NCBI RefSeq assembly: GCF_018320785.1 | Contig: NC_054867.1 | Location: 20,604,855 to 20,668,854, forward strand | Source: Cheilinus undulatus | Lineage: Eukaryota > Chordata > Actinopteri > Labriformes > Labridae | Direction of reading: 5' to 3' | Length of the DNA: 64,000 bases | Shown: piece after piece, positions 13,259-23,679 of the stretch | How the letters are laid out: each line of letters begins with the position of its first letter | How positions within the stretch are numbered: the stretch's first letter is position 1 | The notes under the pieces: generated by a model | Seen by the model: only the letters and a program-made list of their open reading frames with translations | Told to the model about the DNA's origin: nothing | The model's database searches: none | Program-made: the position numbers and the translations under genes

Positions 13259-13411
13259 CTGAGGAATATTGAAAAGATAAACAGCATAAATAATGAAAAA
13301 CACTTGTCAAATATTATCAGCTTTTACAGATTTCATGCATAGCAGAAATAAAATGTAAAATCTGAAACAACCGTGTATGAAAGCAAAATGTCCAGCTTTT
13401 AAATAGTACAT

Positions 13412-13615
13412 TTTTACAGTCATGGACAAAAATATTGGCACCCCTGGAACTTTTCCAAAAAATACAACATTTCTCCCAGAAATTGTTGCAATCAACAAAT
13501 GTTTTTGGTATACATGTGTTTATTTCCTTTATGTTCATTGGAACAACAAAAAAAATGGAATATATATCATGTAAAATCATAAAAAGATTGTAATTTTTAT
13601 TTTGGAGGTGCTAAT
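13412..13615. mobile_element. DNA-transposon fragment interrupting the duplication
   Basis: CAGTCATGGACAAAAATATT followed by GGCACCCCTGG is a terminal motif common to fish DNA transposons. A weak inverted counterpart (GGAGGTGCTAATGGTA) lies near 13605. It sits exactly where similarity to 24733 ends, so it either inserted at or mediated that breakpoint. Confidence 0.5.
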
Positions 13616-13973
13616 GGTATCTTGGAGTAGAGGGCCCTACAGCAAAACCATGAAATTAACACTGATATTTGTATAGAGGCAGACCCTAGGTCTTTCTCAT
13701 TTCACATTTTTGTTTCCTTCCTTCCTCCGTTCGCGTCATTTCCTTGTGTCTTAGCTCCACCCAGCGAGAAATTGAAAGAGATGCAAGGAAGAGACAGGAG
13801 GAGAGAGGAGGCACAACTTAGTGAATGAGAAATCCTTCACTTCACAGCGTCAGTCTGAGCGCCGTCAGGTACTGACGATGGGATGATAGCTGATTCACGC
13901 TAGCCCAAACATTAGCAGACCTGTATTTAAAATCATTTCAAAAACCTTCGCGATGACTCACCATAAAAATGGT

Positions 13974-14012
<39 letters not shown>

Positions 14013-14739
14013 GCAATAAAATGTATTAAGAAAAGCATTCTTTATATTACATATCTGATTTTCAGTGGAATTACTTTGGTTTATAAACTCACCCATTTAA
14101 TCATTGTCAATATCCTCATCTATGTAACCTACTGATCCATTTTTATCAGCTGATAACCTAGGCTCTCTTTCATATAATCTGTTCAATAATCCAGCACAGA
14201 GCTCTGTGAGTTTGTTGATTTTTTCAGTTAAACAGGAACAATAAACTATCTTCTGCCTGAGTGAGGCCGAAATTCTGTCAGATTACATCATCCTATATGA
14301 AGTTAAAACATAAACATATTTGTTATTTAACCTACCTTTGTTTAAGGGTTTTATTTAAAAAAAAAAAAAGTATAAGAATATAAACAGTCACGAACTGTGC
14401 AGAGGTGCGGCTTTTCTGGCAGATGCCGCGCCTCCAATCCAATCACATTGTACCCTTGGTAAAAAGACTTCCGTGGAGGATACACCAGTGCTTCCTCGCT
14501 CAGCGCTCCTCCAGGAGCTGCTTCCTTCCTCGATCCTCGCCTCCTCCAGGAGCATTTAAGGAATTGGAAAATCTGTCATCATGGTGGAAGGAGAGCGATT
14601 TCCAGGTCAGTTGAGGAGAGAGAACGCGAGGATGGTCAAAACTTTATTTTGAGAAGCATCCCCTGATCATACATGTAAAATTTGAAGGCAGTTGGTTGTT
14701 TCATATGAGAGTTACACCCACTTCCTGTGTCATGGCGTA
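13616..14739. other. Non-coding DNA between duplicated cast pieces
   Basis: It contains a TA dinucleotide microsatellite and a G+C-richer patch at 14400-14620. No cast exon is found, although this interval corresponds to the part of cast lost in the duplicate. I see no confident gene. Confidence 0.45.
13977..14007. repeat. (AT)n microsatellite
   Basis: About 15 uninterrupted AT units. Confidence 0.95.
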
Positions 14740-15055
14740 GGATCAAAATGGCTGCCATGGCCACTGGGGCATCTGTTAATGAGTCATGTCAATATGAGGA
14801 CAGATATTGATGAGTTCAGGTGAAAATCAGAGCATCATAGGTTCAAAACAGCAAGAATCATACAGAAATGACCCACCTCCTGTCTGAGGTGAAGGATCAA
14901 AAAGGCCGCCATGGCCACTGGGTCATCCAGGAAAGAAACATGTAAATGTAGGACCAGATATTGAGGACTTCAGGTCAAAATCAGAGCATGATAGGTTCAA
15001 CACACTAAGACAAATGCAGAAATGACCCATTTGCATCACTTCCTGTTGGCAGAGG
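14740..15055. repeat. Tandem repeat, two units of about 154 bp
   Basis: GATCAAAATGGCTGCCATGG (14741) recurs as GATCAAAAAGGCCGCCATGG (14895). The following motifs (AGATATTGA, CAGGT-AAAATCAGAGCAT, AGAAATGACCCA) recur in the same order. Partial flanking units may extend it on both sides (ACTTCCTGT motifs at 14718 and 15038). Confidence 0.75.
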
Positions 15056-15989
15056 AGGGCGCCATGATGAACTTTTTTCATGTGGACGTGTTCAGTGTAA
15101 TCCTGTCAGTTTTCAGTGAATAAATGTCCAAAAAGAGACCTTTTTTGAAATTTGGGCAGAGCTGGTGGACTTCCTGTTGGGATTTTGGCATGAGTCCAAG
15201 AGGCTTTTTTTGTAGGTGTGGTCATGGTGCATTTCCTGACCGAAGATCATCTGCCTAAGTTCAACGGTGTTTAGGGGCTGAATTTTTAAAGTGAGAAAAG
15301 TGAAAAAAGTGCCAAATTCAATTTTGATTTGTCAGAAGGGGGCGGAGTTATGAATTTCTGATCTTAGTGCTTGATTTAATAGAGGTTCCATGTGTGATCA
15401 TCTGAGGGGCCATTTTTGAGTGAGATGAATGGAACCTCCAGAATATGAAATTTTTCACAAGGATCTAACAAGCCACCAAATTTGGTGAGTTTTGGAGCAT
15501 GTTAAGGCCCCCAAAAATGTAAAAGTTGTGACAGAAAAAAAATCATTCCTACAGATATGACAGGGATCTCGCCCTGGTCAGTGTGTGAGCCCTAATTATT
15601 CAGGAAGTCAACAAATTGCATCTTAAAGGCTCAATTCACCCAAATTACAAATTATTCCCTGTTTTCATAAATATGTTCAAGTTGTGAATTATCCATCTAC
15701 TATGTTTATAATAACAACCTTAAACTTGTGAGTTTTACTCTAGTTATGAAAAAAACTTAAAATCTTCCTGATGCCTCTTTATGACTGACAAAAGCAAACA
15801 AGATCATCAAAACTGATGTTTTTGATAGAGTTATTAATAATTCCTTAAAACTGGGTCAGACTGGGTCATTTGGTTTAGTTCATTTTTCACAGAGCTGTAG
15901 TCAACCAAAGTAAAGCTTGGCCAACTGACATTACACCCAGACACCGAACTCATCAACTGAGGGGGGAGAAAAATGTCATAGCTCCATCA

Positions 15990-16480
15990 ACCTTATAGTT
16001 AAGGTAAGGGTTAGGACTCCGAAAGTTGAAAGCTGACCTGCAAAACCTGATAACAAACAGCATAGCACCATTAGCGGTCTAATCTATGTAGATAATATAG
16101 CTACGTAACTAATGTAGGTACATAGCAAACATAGCTAAAGCTAGGCTCACAAAGCAGCTACGTAAGGTACATAACTATGTTATATATGTAGCAAAGTACA
16201 TTTTAGATACATTTGCCAAAGCAAAAGACTAACTTGGCTACAGATAATGGAACTATGTAGCTAACATAGCTAGAGCTGAGCTATGTAAGGTACATAGATA
16301 TGTAATCTACATAGCTATGTTAGCTTCAGATAGGTTAGCTAAAGCTCAAATTGCTAAAGCTGACTTAGCTACACTAGCTTGTTGTAATGCTAGCAAAGCT
16401 ATGCTTGCATCGCTAGCATAGCTTTGTTAGCTTTAGCTAAAGCTAACAAAGCTAAAGTTAGCCACCATTTGTGTAACTAC
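15990..16480. repeat. GCTA/TAGC-rich low-complexity cluster
   Basis: A long run of short, degenerate units such as AGCTAACATAGCTA, CTACGTAA and GCTTTAGCTAAAGCTAAC, many self-complementary. Related clusters lie at 42310-42600, 47980-48260 and 57270-57380. Confidence 0.75.
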
Positions 16481-16482
16481 TG

Positions 16483-17303
16483 CAAATAATAACAATTTAT
16501 GTGTAATTTAATCCCGGATTAGACCACTTACCTTTTTTTCTGTTTTATCTATGAAAGGTTAACCTTGCAAAGCAAATGGATATGCCTGTTTCCTTGTTTT
16601 CAATGGCGAATCCATCTTGCAAAGCTCCCATCTGAACCGTTTGGGCCCGGTTAGAAAGTGACAGGACCAATCAGCTACGAGGGGCAGTACTTTCAGGTGC
16701 AGCAGAGTCCTGACGTAAACAAGCAGCAGCAAAAGCTGGTGCAGTTATGGAGGAAGAGATTAGCGTGGATGCTGCTAAAGCACCAGTTTTATCAGAACTT
16801 GATAACATTTCTTTGTTAAAAGAAGAACAAAGAACAGCAGTGAGTTGTTTTCTTTTAAAAAATGACAAAAGTCTAGTGCTTACATGTCTATAGTCGCCAT
16901 GTTTCGCATCATTCCTCACTAGCTGCGCACGTGCAGCTCAATAATTGGCCTGTAGAGATGTGATAGACAGAATGTTAATCCAATCACACTCCGAGTGTTT
17001 TTCAAATCCTCTTTTTTTTCAAAACGTTTCCTATTGAAGCTTTCCCAAATGGATATGTGAAACAAATCCATCTGGCGTGTCAGGTTAATGAAAGGTCTCT
17101 TGGTCTTTAATGTTTGCAATGTGGTTATTTCATTAATGTAACTGCCAGACTATTTTATGAACAAAGTTGAATTTTTAAAAATATCCTAAACATGGAATAT
17201 TTTGGCCTGACAAATTATAACTTTTCCTTTCTGAGATATACAGTTTGTCAGATGAATGATCTTCAGCCAGACCACTCTCGATCACACCACAACTAGTGTA
17301 ACT
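16483..17303 (+). mobile_element. 821-bp insertion with RecQ-helicase-like remnant
   Basis: Absent from the source segment near 42582. The insertion is flanked by a 10-base direct repeat, GTAACTACTG (16473-16482 and 17304-17313), where the source has a single GTAACTATTG. Inside, a plus-strand frame at 16747-16893 reads MEEEISVDAAKAPVLSELDN and then LKEEQRTAVSCFL. This resembles the N-terminal lead-in of RecQ-type helicase repeats found in fish genomes, then stops before any Walker motif. The insertion is well supported; the family assignment is tentative. Confidence 0.55.
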
Positions 17304-18137
17304 GTAACTACTGACATGTAAAAATCAAGATCAAATGACTGCTTTTGTCTCATTTTGTACTGATTACAGTTAATAAGACCCATTTTTTTAGTCTGAGTAG
17401 TGTAACTTTATCAGCATTAAAACTATCCAGACAGCATGCAACATGTATTTACCAGGTTTAATGAAACATAAGTCAGCAGATCAGGATGCAATTAAATATT
17501 TTGAAGGGCCATGACACATCACTGTCTCTCCTCTCTGCTCTGTGTCTGTTACATTAACGTTGGGTTTTATTGAGATGATACAGGGACTTGATAAAGGGGA
17601 CTAATTAAAATGCATTTACTGACCGGTGAAAAAAAAATGGAACCAGGGGTATGGCTGTTTGAAAGCAGTGACACTTGCAGCACCTCTTCAACAGAAACAA
17701 AACCTGCATATACATACAGGTCAAGTTGTGGATGTGTTGTGTTGTGTTTAAGTTCCTTAGAGCGTAATCACTGTGAAACAATCAGAAAATACCATTCTGT
17801 GTGACTGCCTTCCCTCTGCTGCTGTCTCTGTATAATTTTGCGATCTATGAGATTTTGGTCAGATGAAAGCTTATCGACCAACTAATTAAACAACTGATTG
17901 GGGGGTGTCAGCCCTATGTTTTTTTATCCGAGTGCACGTACTTCAGGCTACTCTTGAATAAGTCACTACCACAGTTCCTAGTCAAAAATGTCAGGCTACA
18001 CCACTGAAATGAGTATCAGTAAAACAAAAAGTGTTCATTTTGAGACAAGTCAGTGTGACACCAACAAACACCAGGAAAGCAAAGCTGCTCTGTGAATCAG
18101 AAAAGCTGATGAGGAAGTGCATGTGAGTAGAACTGAC

Positions 18138-18218
18138 CATATCTTCAAGTCTGTACCCTGGAGGCAGCGTTTCTTTTCTTTCTCCATATTTCTCACTCTT
18201 CTCTGAGGTGACTTCATG
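18138..18218 (-). pseudogene. Duplicated B-subdomain exon of calpastatin
   Basis: 81 bases, acceptor CTGCAG and donor GTCAGT. It encodes [20 protein letters not shown] then GYRLEDM. It is a copy of 43414-43494, with C to Y and ED to KE changes in the inhibitory loop. The frame is open. Confidence 0.7.
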
Positions 18219-18330
18219 CTGCAGCGCATGCAAAACTAACACTTACTCAACGCTGCTCCATGCTGCAGCTTGAAGCAATCATCACTAGCTTAGCTTACAT
18301 ACAAATGTTATCCCTGTGGCTATGCTTTAC

Positions 18331-18406
18331 CTCTTTGACCTCTGGCCCTGTGTAAACTGGCTTCTGGAGGACAACAGGATCAGCTGATGGTAGAGTGCTG
18401 GCGAGT
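18331..18406 (-). pseudogene. Truncated copy of calpastatin exon at 43607-43708
   Basis: Keeps the 3' three quarters of the exon ([18 protein letters not shown], donor GTAAAG) but is cut at 18406, losing the acceptor and the DPFDAL start. The breakpoint lies inside the exon and marks the edge of the duplicated block. Confidence 0.75.
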
Positions 18407-18589
18407 TCCAGTTTTCATCTTTTTTAAGGTACATTTACAGGTCTACAATTAGTACAGAAAGATAAAGGGACAAAATACACTACAGATTAGCTGCTGAACT
18501 GCTTAGAAGGCTTTTTTGCTCAAGAGCAGATTTAAATCTGTTTGAATTATTTCAAAAAAGAACATGCCAAATTAAAGTACTTCATGACA

Positions 18590-19015
18590 TTCAACTTTTT
18601 GCTTGTGCTAAAACCCTGCATGGTTGTATTTGCAAAAAGTGGGCTTCTCTGTACACAGACTTAGTAACGTGCACCTTGTCGTGTCTTCACTTCCTCAGCA
18701 GCCTACATATTTTGCACGGCTGTTTTTGTGTGTCAGTATATAGTGGATAAAGTTGGGCTGTCAGAAGTTTCAACTATAGGCAAAGGTGTTGGGTGTAGAT
18801 CGGTGGGCTTAACTTCAAACATCTCAGAGACCACGACTGTGCTGCAGGAGGTATCTGCAACACTCTGCAATGATCTGCAATGATCTCATTTGACATGGAA
18901 GAGATGAAGATTACAGGTGGGGCGTGGTTTGATATCTCACCAAATGATCTCCTGCCTGGCTCTAACAAACACCACAAAGACAAGTTTAACAGCTTTTACT
19001 GTCTGCAGGATTAAA
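18590..19015 (+). promoter_or_regulatory. Upstream region and 5' leader of cd8a copy 2
   Basis: Near-identical to 8841-9266. It starts at ATTCAACTTTTTGC and has the same ETS-like CACTTCCTC near 18686 and TATATAG near 18737. Only about 185 bp separate it from the broken cast exon, so the more distal upstream sequence differs completely from copy 1. Confidence 0.5.
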
Positions 19016-20721
19016 ATGGAGCAAAAATGGATGCAGCTTCTGGTGATCCTGGTGTTTTACCAAAGTAAGTTTGACCTTTTACTTGCCCGTTTACAGCGTA
19101 CATAAGTGTTACAGTGTTTCAGGATTTGTGTTTTGGTCATGTGTTTTTGGCTGCTGAGTTATATTGCTGCTGTCATCTTATTACATTTTTCAGGAATAAA
19201 CACTGGAGCTTGTGAAGAGAGAGTGAAGCAGGGACAGCCGTATGAAATCACCTGTAGGCTTCAAAAATCTGTCTCTACCTATTTCTGGTTTAGAGTACTG
19301 GACACACATGCTATGGAATTCATTGCATCGTACGGCATCAATGGGATAAAGACACAATCATCCACCTTCTCTTCCTTCAGTCATAGAACAAGCGGAACAA
19401 TCTTCATCCTCACATTGAACTCATTTGACAAAACTCGCGACAGTGGCGTTTACGGCTGTGCATTTCAGAAACAGTCGAAATTGGAGTTTGATGGGGTTAC
19501 TCGACTGGTTGGAGGTGAGTTTTGTTGGATGACCAGTATGATGGTGTAATCATGAATGACGATCAGACAAATTTCCCCTCACAATCTTCTTCTTTCTTAA
19601 GAAAAAGATGAAGTCCAAAAAGAAGCACCAGTGGCAACCATCGAACCAACTCCATGCACCACCGCCATACCATGTGTCTGTGACAAGACAAGAGAGCAAG
19701 GTGAACATTTCAAATCACAATATGATGTGTTGCTGAACCCTGTGCCTTCTAAAGAGAAAAGATGAGCTTGAATTTCCCTTGAGATTAATAAAGTATCTAT
19801 GTATCTGGACCACGCTTATTCAGGGGAAACAAATCCTTCCATGCTTTGTTCTCCGATCATATTGGGTCCACTCGCTGGCAGCTGTGGCCTTCTTCTTCTA
19901 CTCCTTATCATCACCACTCTGTACTGCAACAGTAAGTCCTTTTCATTCTTTAAAGAAATACAAGTTTTAATGTTTTATAATTTCTTGTATGAGTTTTGAA
20001 CATTTCTGCAAATTCTTCCCAGTCAGTTTTTCCAGCTTCTCTTGATTTAAATTGTAAGAATTTGCAATGTTTTGATAACGTCTTTATTTTCCCAAAGAAA
20101 TACGAACACGGAGATGCCCACACCATTATAAAAGAAAGTAAGATGTGTCCTTTTTTTCTTTAATATTATTTTCTGTACAGGGCTGTAGCCAGAGTTTTAG
20201 GACAACAGTGGTAATAAGTGAATAAGTTGACTTATTGAATTGTTTTTCTAACTAGAAATGTTGTAATCACTCTGCTTCACCATGCGTTTTGTTAGTATTT
20301 TTTAAGCATAAAGAGGTTCTTTAAACAAGTGCGTCAGTAAATTAAAAACTCAAACAAAACTGTAAAACATACTTCCCCGAGATATATACCAAATGATGTT
20401 CTACACCGTCTTCTTCTCAGTAAATTTTTTAATGATGCATTTTGTTATTGAAGTAGTCCGCTTGAGTCAAAAACATTTTCTTATTACTCATGAACGGTTG
20501 AAAACACTGTCAGTCTTATGTTGCAAAAGCAAGACACAAATTTTATCCAAAAATTGCGGTTTGTGTTGGATGTGGCTACAGCCCTGTATTCTCTTTGTAT
20601 TTCAAACAATAAATGAGCTGTTAATTATTATAAGACTAATTATTTTTGTACCTATTTTATCTCATACAGACCACGGCCGATGCCTCCTGGAAAACAGATG
20701 ATGACCAACAGACGGACATAA
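19016..20721 (+). CDS. cd8a: T-cell surface glycoprotein CD8 alpha chain, tandem copy 2
   Basis: Exons are 19016-19064, 19194-19514, 19602-19700, 19824-19931, 20098-20137 and 20670-20721; the product is about 222 residues. The layout matches copy 1: signal MEQKWMQLLVILVFYQ, V domain with ITC, WFRVLD and DSGVYGC, stalk with PCVCDK, membrane helix, and tail RRCPHHYKRK. Three things differ. The V domain has many substitutions clustered around ITC and in the ASYGINGIKT stretch. The N-glycosylation sequon of copy 1 is lost (EITC). The J-like FGK becomes FDG. The longer exon 4 start used as an option in copy 1 is not available, because its AG is GG here (19807-19808). No stop or frameshift is seen, so it looks functional. 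Confidence 0.88.
19764..19808 (+). mobile_element. Retroposon 3' tail abutting cd8a exon 4 (copy 2)
   Basis: The same GATTAATAAAGTATCTATGT tail as in copy 1. Here the terminal TCTAG has become TCTGG, removing the splice acceptor that would join directly to the tail. Confidence 0.6.
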
Positions 20722-21625
20722 AGTGACATGGACGTTCCTTTGCACTGAAAATGTAGGAGTGTTGATTCATAATAGCAGGATTTTTTGCTCTTTATTTTGA
20801 GGGTAAACATTTTGTTGCAATCTTCAAAGTCAGTAGCTGTTCAAGAATTTAATATATGGACTACTTTAGAAACCAGTTTCACAGAGCTTTAGTTTACAAT
20901 GCTGCGCTATTGTCAAACTGAAATTCATGTGTCTGTTAATCCAATCACCACAGTAAATGATGAGTATACCCCACAGAAAATCTAAGAAAACAATATATGA
21001 AATTTAGGAAATGTAAAAAGAATTCTTTACTTTTTTTTTTTTGGTGTTATTTGATTTATATTTACATACATTTCTGAAGCTTTCATCAGACTTATAATCA
21101 TGAAATACCTGCATTTATTGCATCAGTGTCACTATATCTAAGGATCTTTAGAGTAATCGTGCAGTATTTTGAGACTTTTAGGTTGCAGGTTGTAAAAATT
21201 TTGTAAGTGCGTATGTGATTCGATGTCAGGGCCCTGACTTAAAAGCTGTGGGTAGCTTCTGGGTGTTCCCATTTCACAAACGACAATCATATGAGAACTC
21301 AAGATTAATGTTATCAGCATCTTATTTAATTTTGTGGATAAACTAAATTAAATGGTTGGTCTTTATTGATTTTAGACCAAAGCTGCTGCTTTGTTTCTTA
21401 ACGTTGAAATTTCAGCTGAGCTTTGACAGTTATTTCTTGCGGGTAAATCTGATTCAGTTTTCATCCATATTAGCAGTTATTTTAGTTCGACTTGTGCAAA
21501 AAAGGAGCACATAGAATTTTCTTTCTTTCAGTTTGTTTTTTCTTTGAATTATATTTACAGGCCTGAAAACTTTTTTCAATCTCCACACTTTTGTAACTGG
21601 AAATAAAATATACAACCTCTCAGAA
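20722..21625 (+). other. 3' untranslated region of cd8a copy 2 with poly(A) signal
   Basis: Conserved with copy 1 apart from an additional segment near 21140-21360. AATAAA lies at 21602-21607. Similarity to copy 1 continues to about 21886 and then stops. Confidence 0.6.
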
Positions 21626-23106
21626 AAGTATGTGTTCACTTCATTCATATCCTTTACTGTCTTCTTTGAGGGGGAAAAAACATCAAACCTACTCGCTCAT
21701 ATTGGGTCTTAGTGCAGAAATACACTGTAAGTTTGAGCAAAAACAGTTGTTTCATTCGGAACATTTGTTTCATAGTGAGCCCCCGGGTCAAAGGAAGTGA
21801 ACTGTTACAGTCTTATGCAGTGTGAAAAACCACCAACATACAAGTAGAGAGATATTTTCACAGTGGAAATTCTGTGACAAGTTAATTAAATTTGTCTTTC
21901 ATTTACCTTTAAGAAAACAAAACTTAGAGATTGTTCCACACATTTAAGTCCTTTCGTTATTAATAGCATCTTTTTTTACACAAACTAGAGAAAGAAAGTA
22001 CACGCTTTGAGTTTAGACTCTTTATTTAATTAGTATTCCCACATCTGAAAAATCTCACATCTCTTGACTCACACCCACACAAAACCATGAATTGACATGA
22101 TGTTTTTTTTTCTTTTTTTTTGAAAAGTAATTTGATTGTGACTTTACATTTAAGAGCCCTTTTGAAAGTACACAGTGTTCAGTTAGAGCAAAAATCTTTT
22201 CTACAGTATACAAACAAGGGCAGTTTACAAAGATATAAACCACCTCAATTCACTAAGTGCACTTTTGGACACCTGTATTTAAATTCTCTACAAGGCCAAA
22301 TACGTACAAAAGAACCTCAGAAAGTATATGGCATTTGCAAGAAGCTCTTGGATACAGATTGAAGCAGAACACCTTCTTTAAATCCTCCACATATTAAAAA
22401 ATGTAAACCATGTGTTGTCCAAAATATAAGCAAACTAAGCTGTACACTAGTGTCTTAAAGGCATCTTAACACATCATGAGAAAAGTTGGCTTTTACGTGT
22501 ACATCGACATTGCACAAACATCCCGATACTAAACACCCACTCTGTGCTGCTCCCACACAAGAAGACAGTCGCGACTTTTACAACTGAAACCCACCAGGTT
22601 TGGATACCAGGTGGTATGTTGTCATATAAGATATCTTTGTAAAAATAGAAACCGTCAGCTTACGTGGTTGTACAAGACTCTGATGAGCATAGCCTTCCTT
22701 CCTTAAACATGTTACATGTCTTCAACTTCTCAATTTCCCCACAGTCTCCTTCCTTTCTTGGGCTGCTCATCATTCCTCACCCTGCATCTTATTTTAAAAT
22801 AATTCTTTTTGCTTTATCAAAAACCTCTCATCCTTAAATACAAATAAAACTGAGCTAAACACTCAGATGTGTGTGTGTGTGCTTGTATGTGATGCAAATA
22901 TTATGGGTATGTCGAAGGTTTTTCTTTCTTCCAGTATACATTCTTGACATTTTAGAAGAATAGGGACATTTTCCAGAGAGCAGCTCCCTCAATCATGCTT
23001 CCCTTTGGCCTCGAGAACAGTTTGCGCTGGCAACCTGCAACATACGACACATTCAGCTGTAAGTGGAGAGACACGAGGATATATACTCCAAATGCTGAGC
23101 AAGCTG

Positions 23107-23523
23107 CAGTGCCTATAAAAACTATTCACCTCCTTTTATTGATTTTATAAATCAATCATGGTCAATATAATTTGGCTCTTTGACAAAGATGGGCTGCACG
23201 GCGGTGCAGAGATTAGCGCTGTTGCCTCACAGCAAGAAGGTTGCTGGTTCACTTCCCGGACAGGGCCTGTCTGTGTGGAGTTTGCATGCTCACCCTGTGC
23301 ACGAGTGGGTTCTGACCCCCAATGGGATAAGCGGTCAAAAAAAATGAATGGACAAAAAAATATGTATAGGCTATATAAAAATATGTAAGGTATAACAAGT
23401 TACATAAATCTTCATCCCCTTCAAAGTGACTGAATGACTTCACCCCCTTTAAGGTGACCCAGACCTTGGTTTGGTTTATAAAATCAATAAAAGGGCAAAA
23501 TACCAATAATTTTATAGGCACTG
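23107..23523. mobile_element. Short Tc1-type element with matching ends
   Basis: Both ends carry CAGTGCCTATAAAA as a perfect 14-base inverted repeat. The interior has the family's TTGATTTTATAAATCAATCA signature, but transposase is absent and a SINE is nested inside. It is non-autonomous and lies just downstream of the cast stop codon. Confidence 0.8.
23191..23350 (+). mobile_element. tRNA-type SINE nested in the Tc1 element
   Basis: GGGCTGCACGGCGGTGCAGA starts a well-known fish short repeat, with GATTAGCGCTGTTGCCTCAC, a GGTTCACTTCCC box and a GGGATAAGCGG tail followed by ATGAATGGAC. Confidence 0.75.
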
Positions 23524-23580
23524 TACATGTTAAACTGGTCAAAACTTGATCAAGGTTGAGAGCAAACCTTACCATGTGGC

Positions 23581-23679
23581 TTATCTCTTGCCTCCTTTCT
23601 TTGTGGATGTTGGCACAACGTCTGAGCTCAGCGGAGAGGATAGCTGGCCGCTGGCAGATGGATCTTCTGCATGGTGTTT
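23581..23679 (-). CDS. cast: cast last exon, with stop
   Basis: TTTTAG acceptor; [19 protein letters not shown] then a Lys/Gly-rich end KKGGKR and TAA. The AEDP motif recalls the C-terminal linker region of calpastatins. Confidence 0.8.
   Translation of the reverse strand, partial: KHHAEDPSASGQLSSPLSSDVVPTSTKKGGKR

Larger units (their letters stand above)
15596..18406. other. Segmental duplication of a cast internal region
   Basis: Matches 42039-43682 in the same orientation, from TTATTCAGGAAGTCAACAAA to a breakpoint inside a cast exon at 18406. The copy is longer than its source, mainly because of an 821-bp insertion at 16483-17303 and a larger GCTA-rich patch. It carries one complete cast exon and one broken one. 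Confidence 0.85.
22021..23580 (-). other. Probable 3' untranslated region of cast
   Basis: Begins after the cast stop at 23581. On the minus strand AATAAA occurs at 22026-22021, a reasonable end. The interval includes a Tc1-type element with a nested SINE (23107-23523) just past the stop. No other coding frame stands out. A shorter 3' end is possible. Confidence 0.4.
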
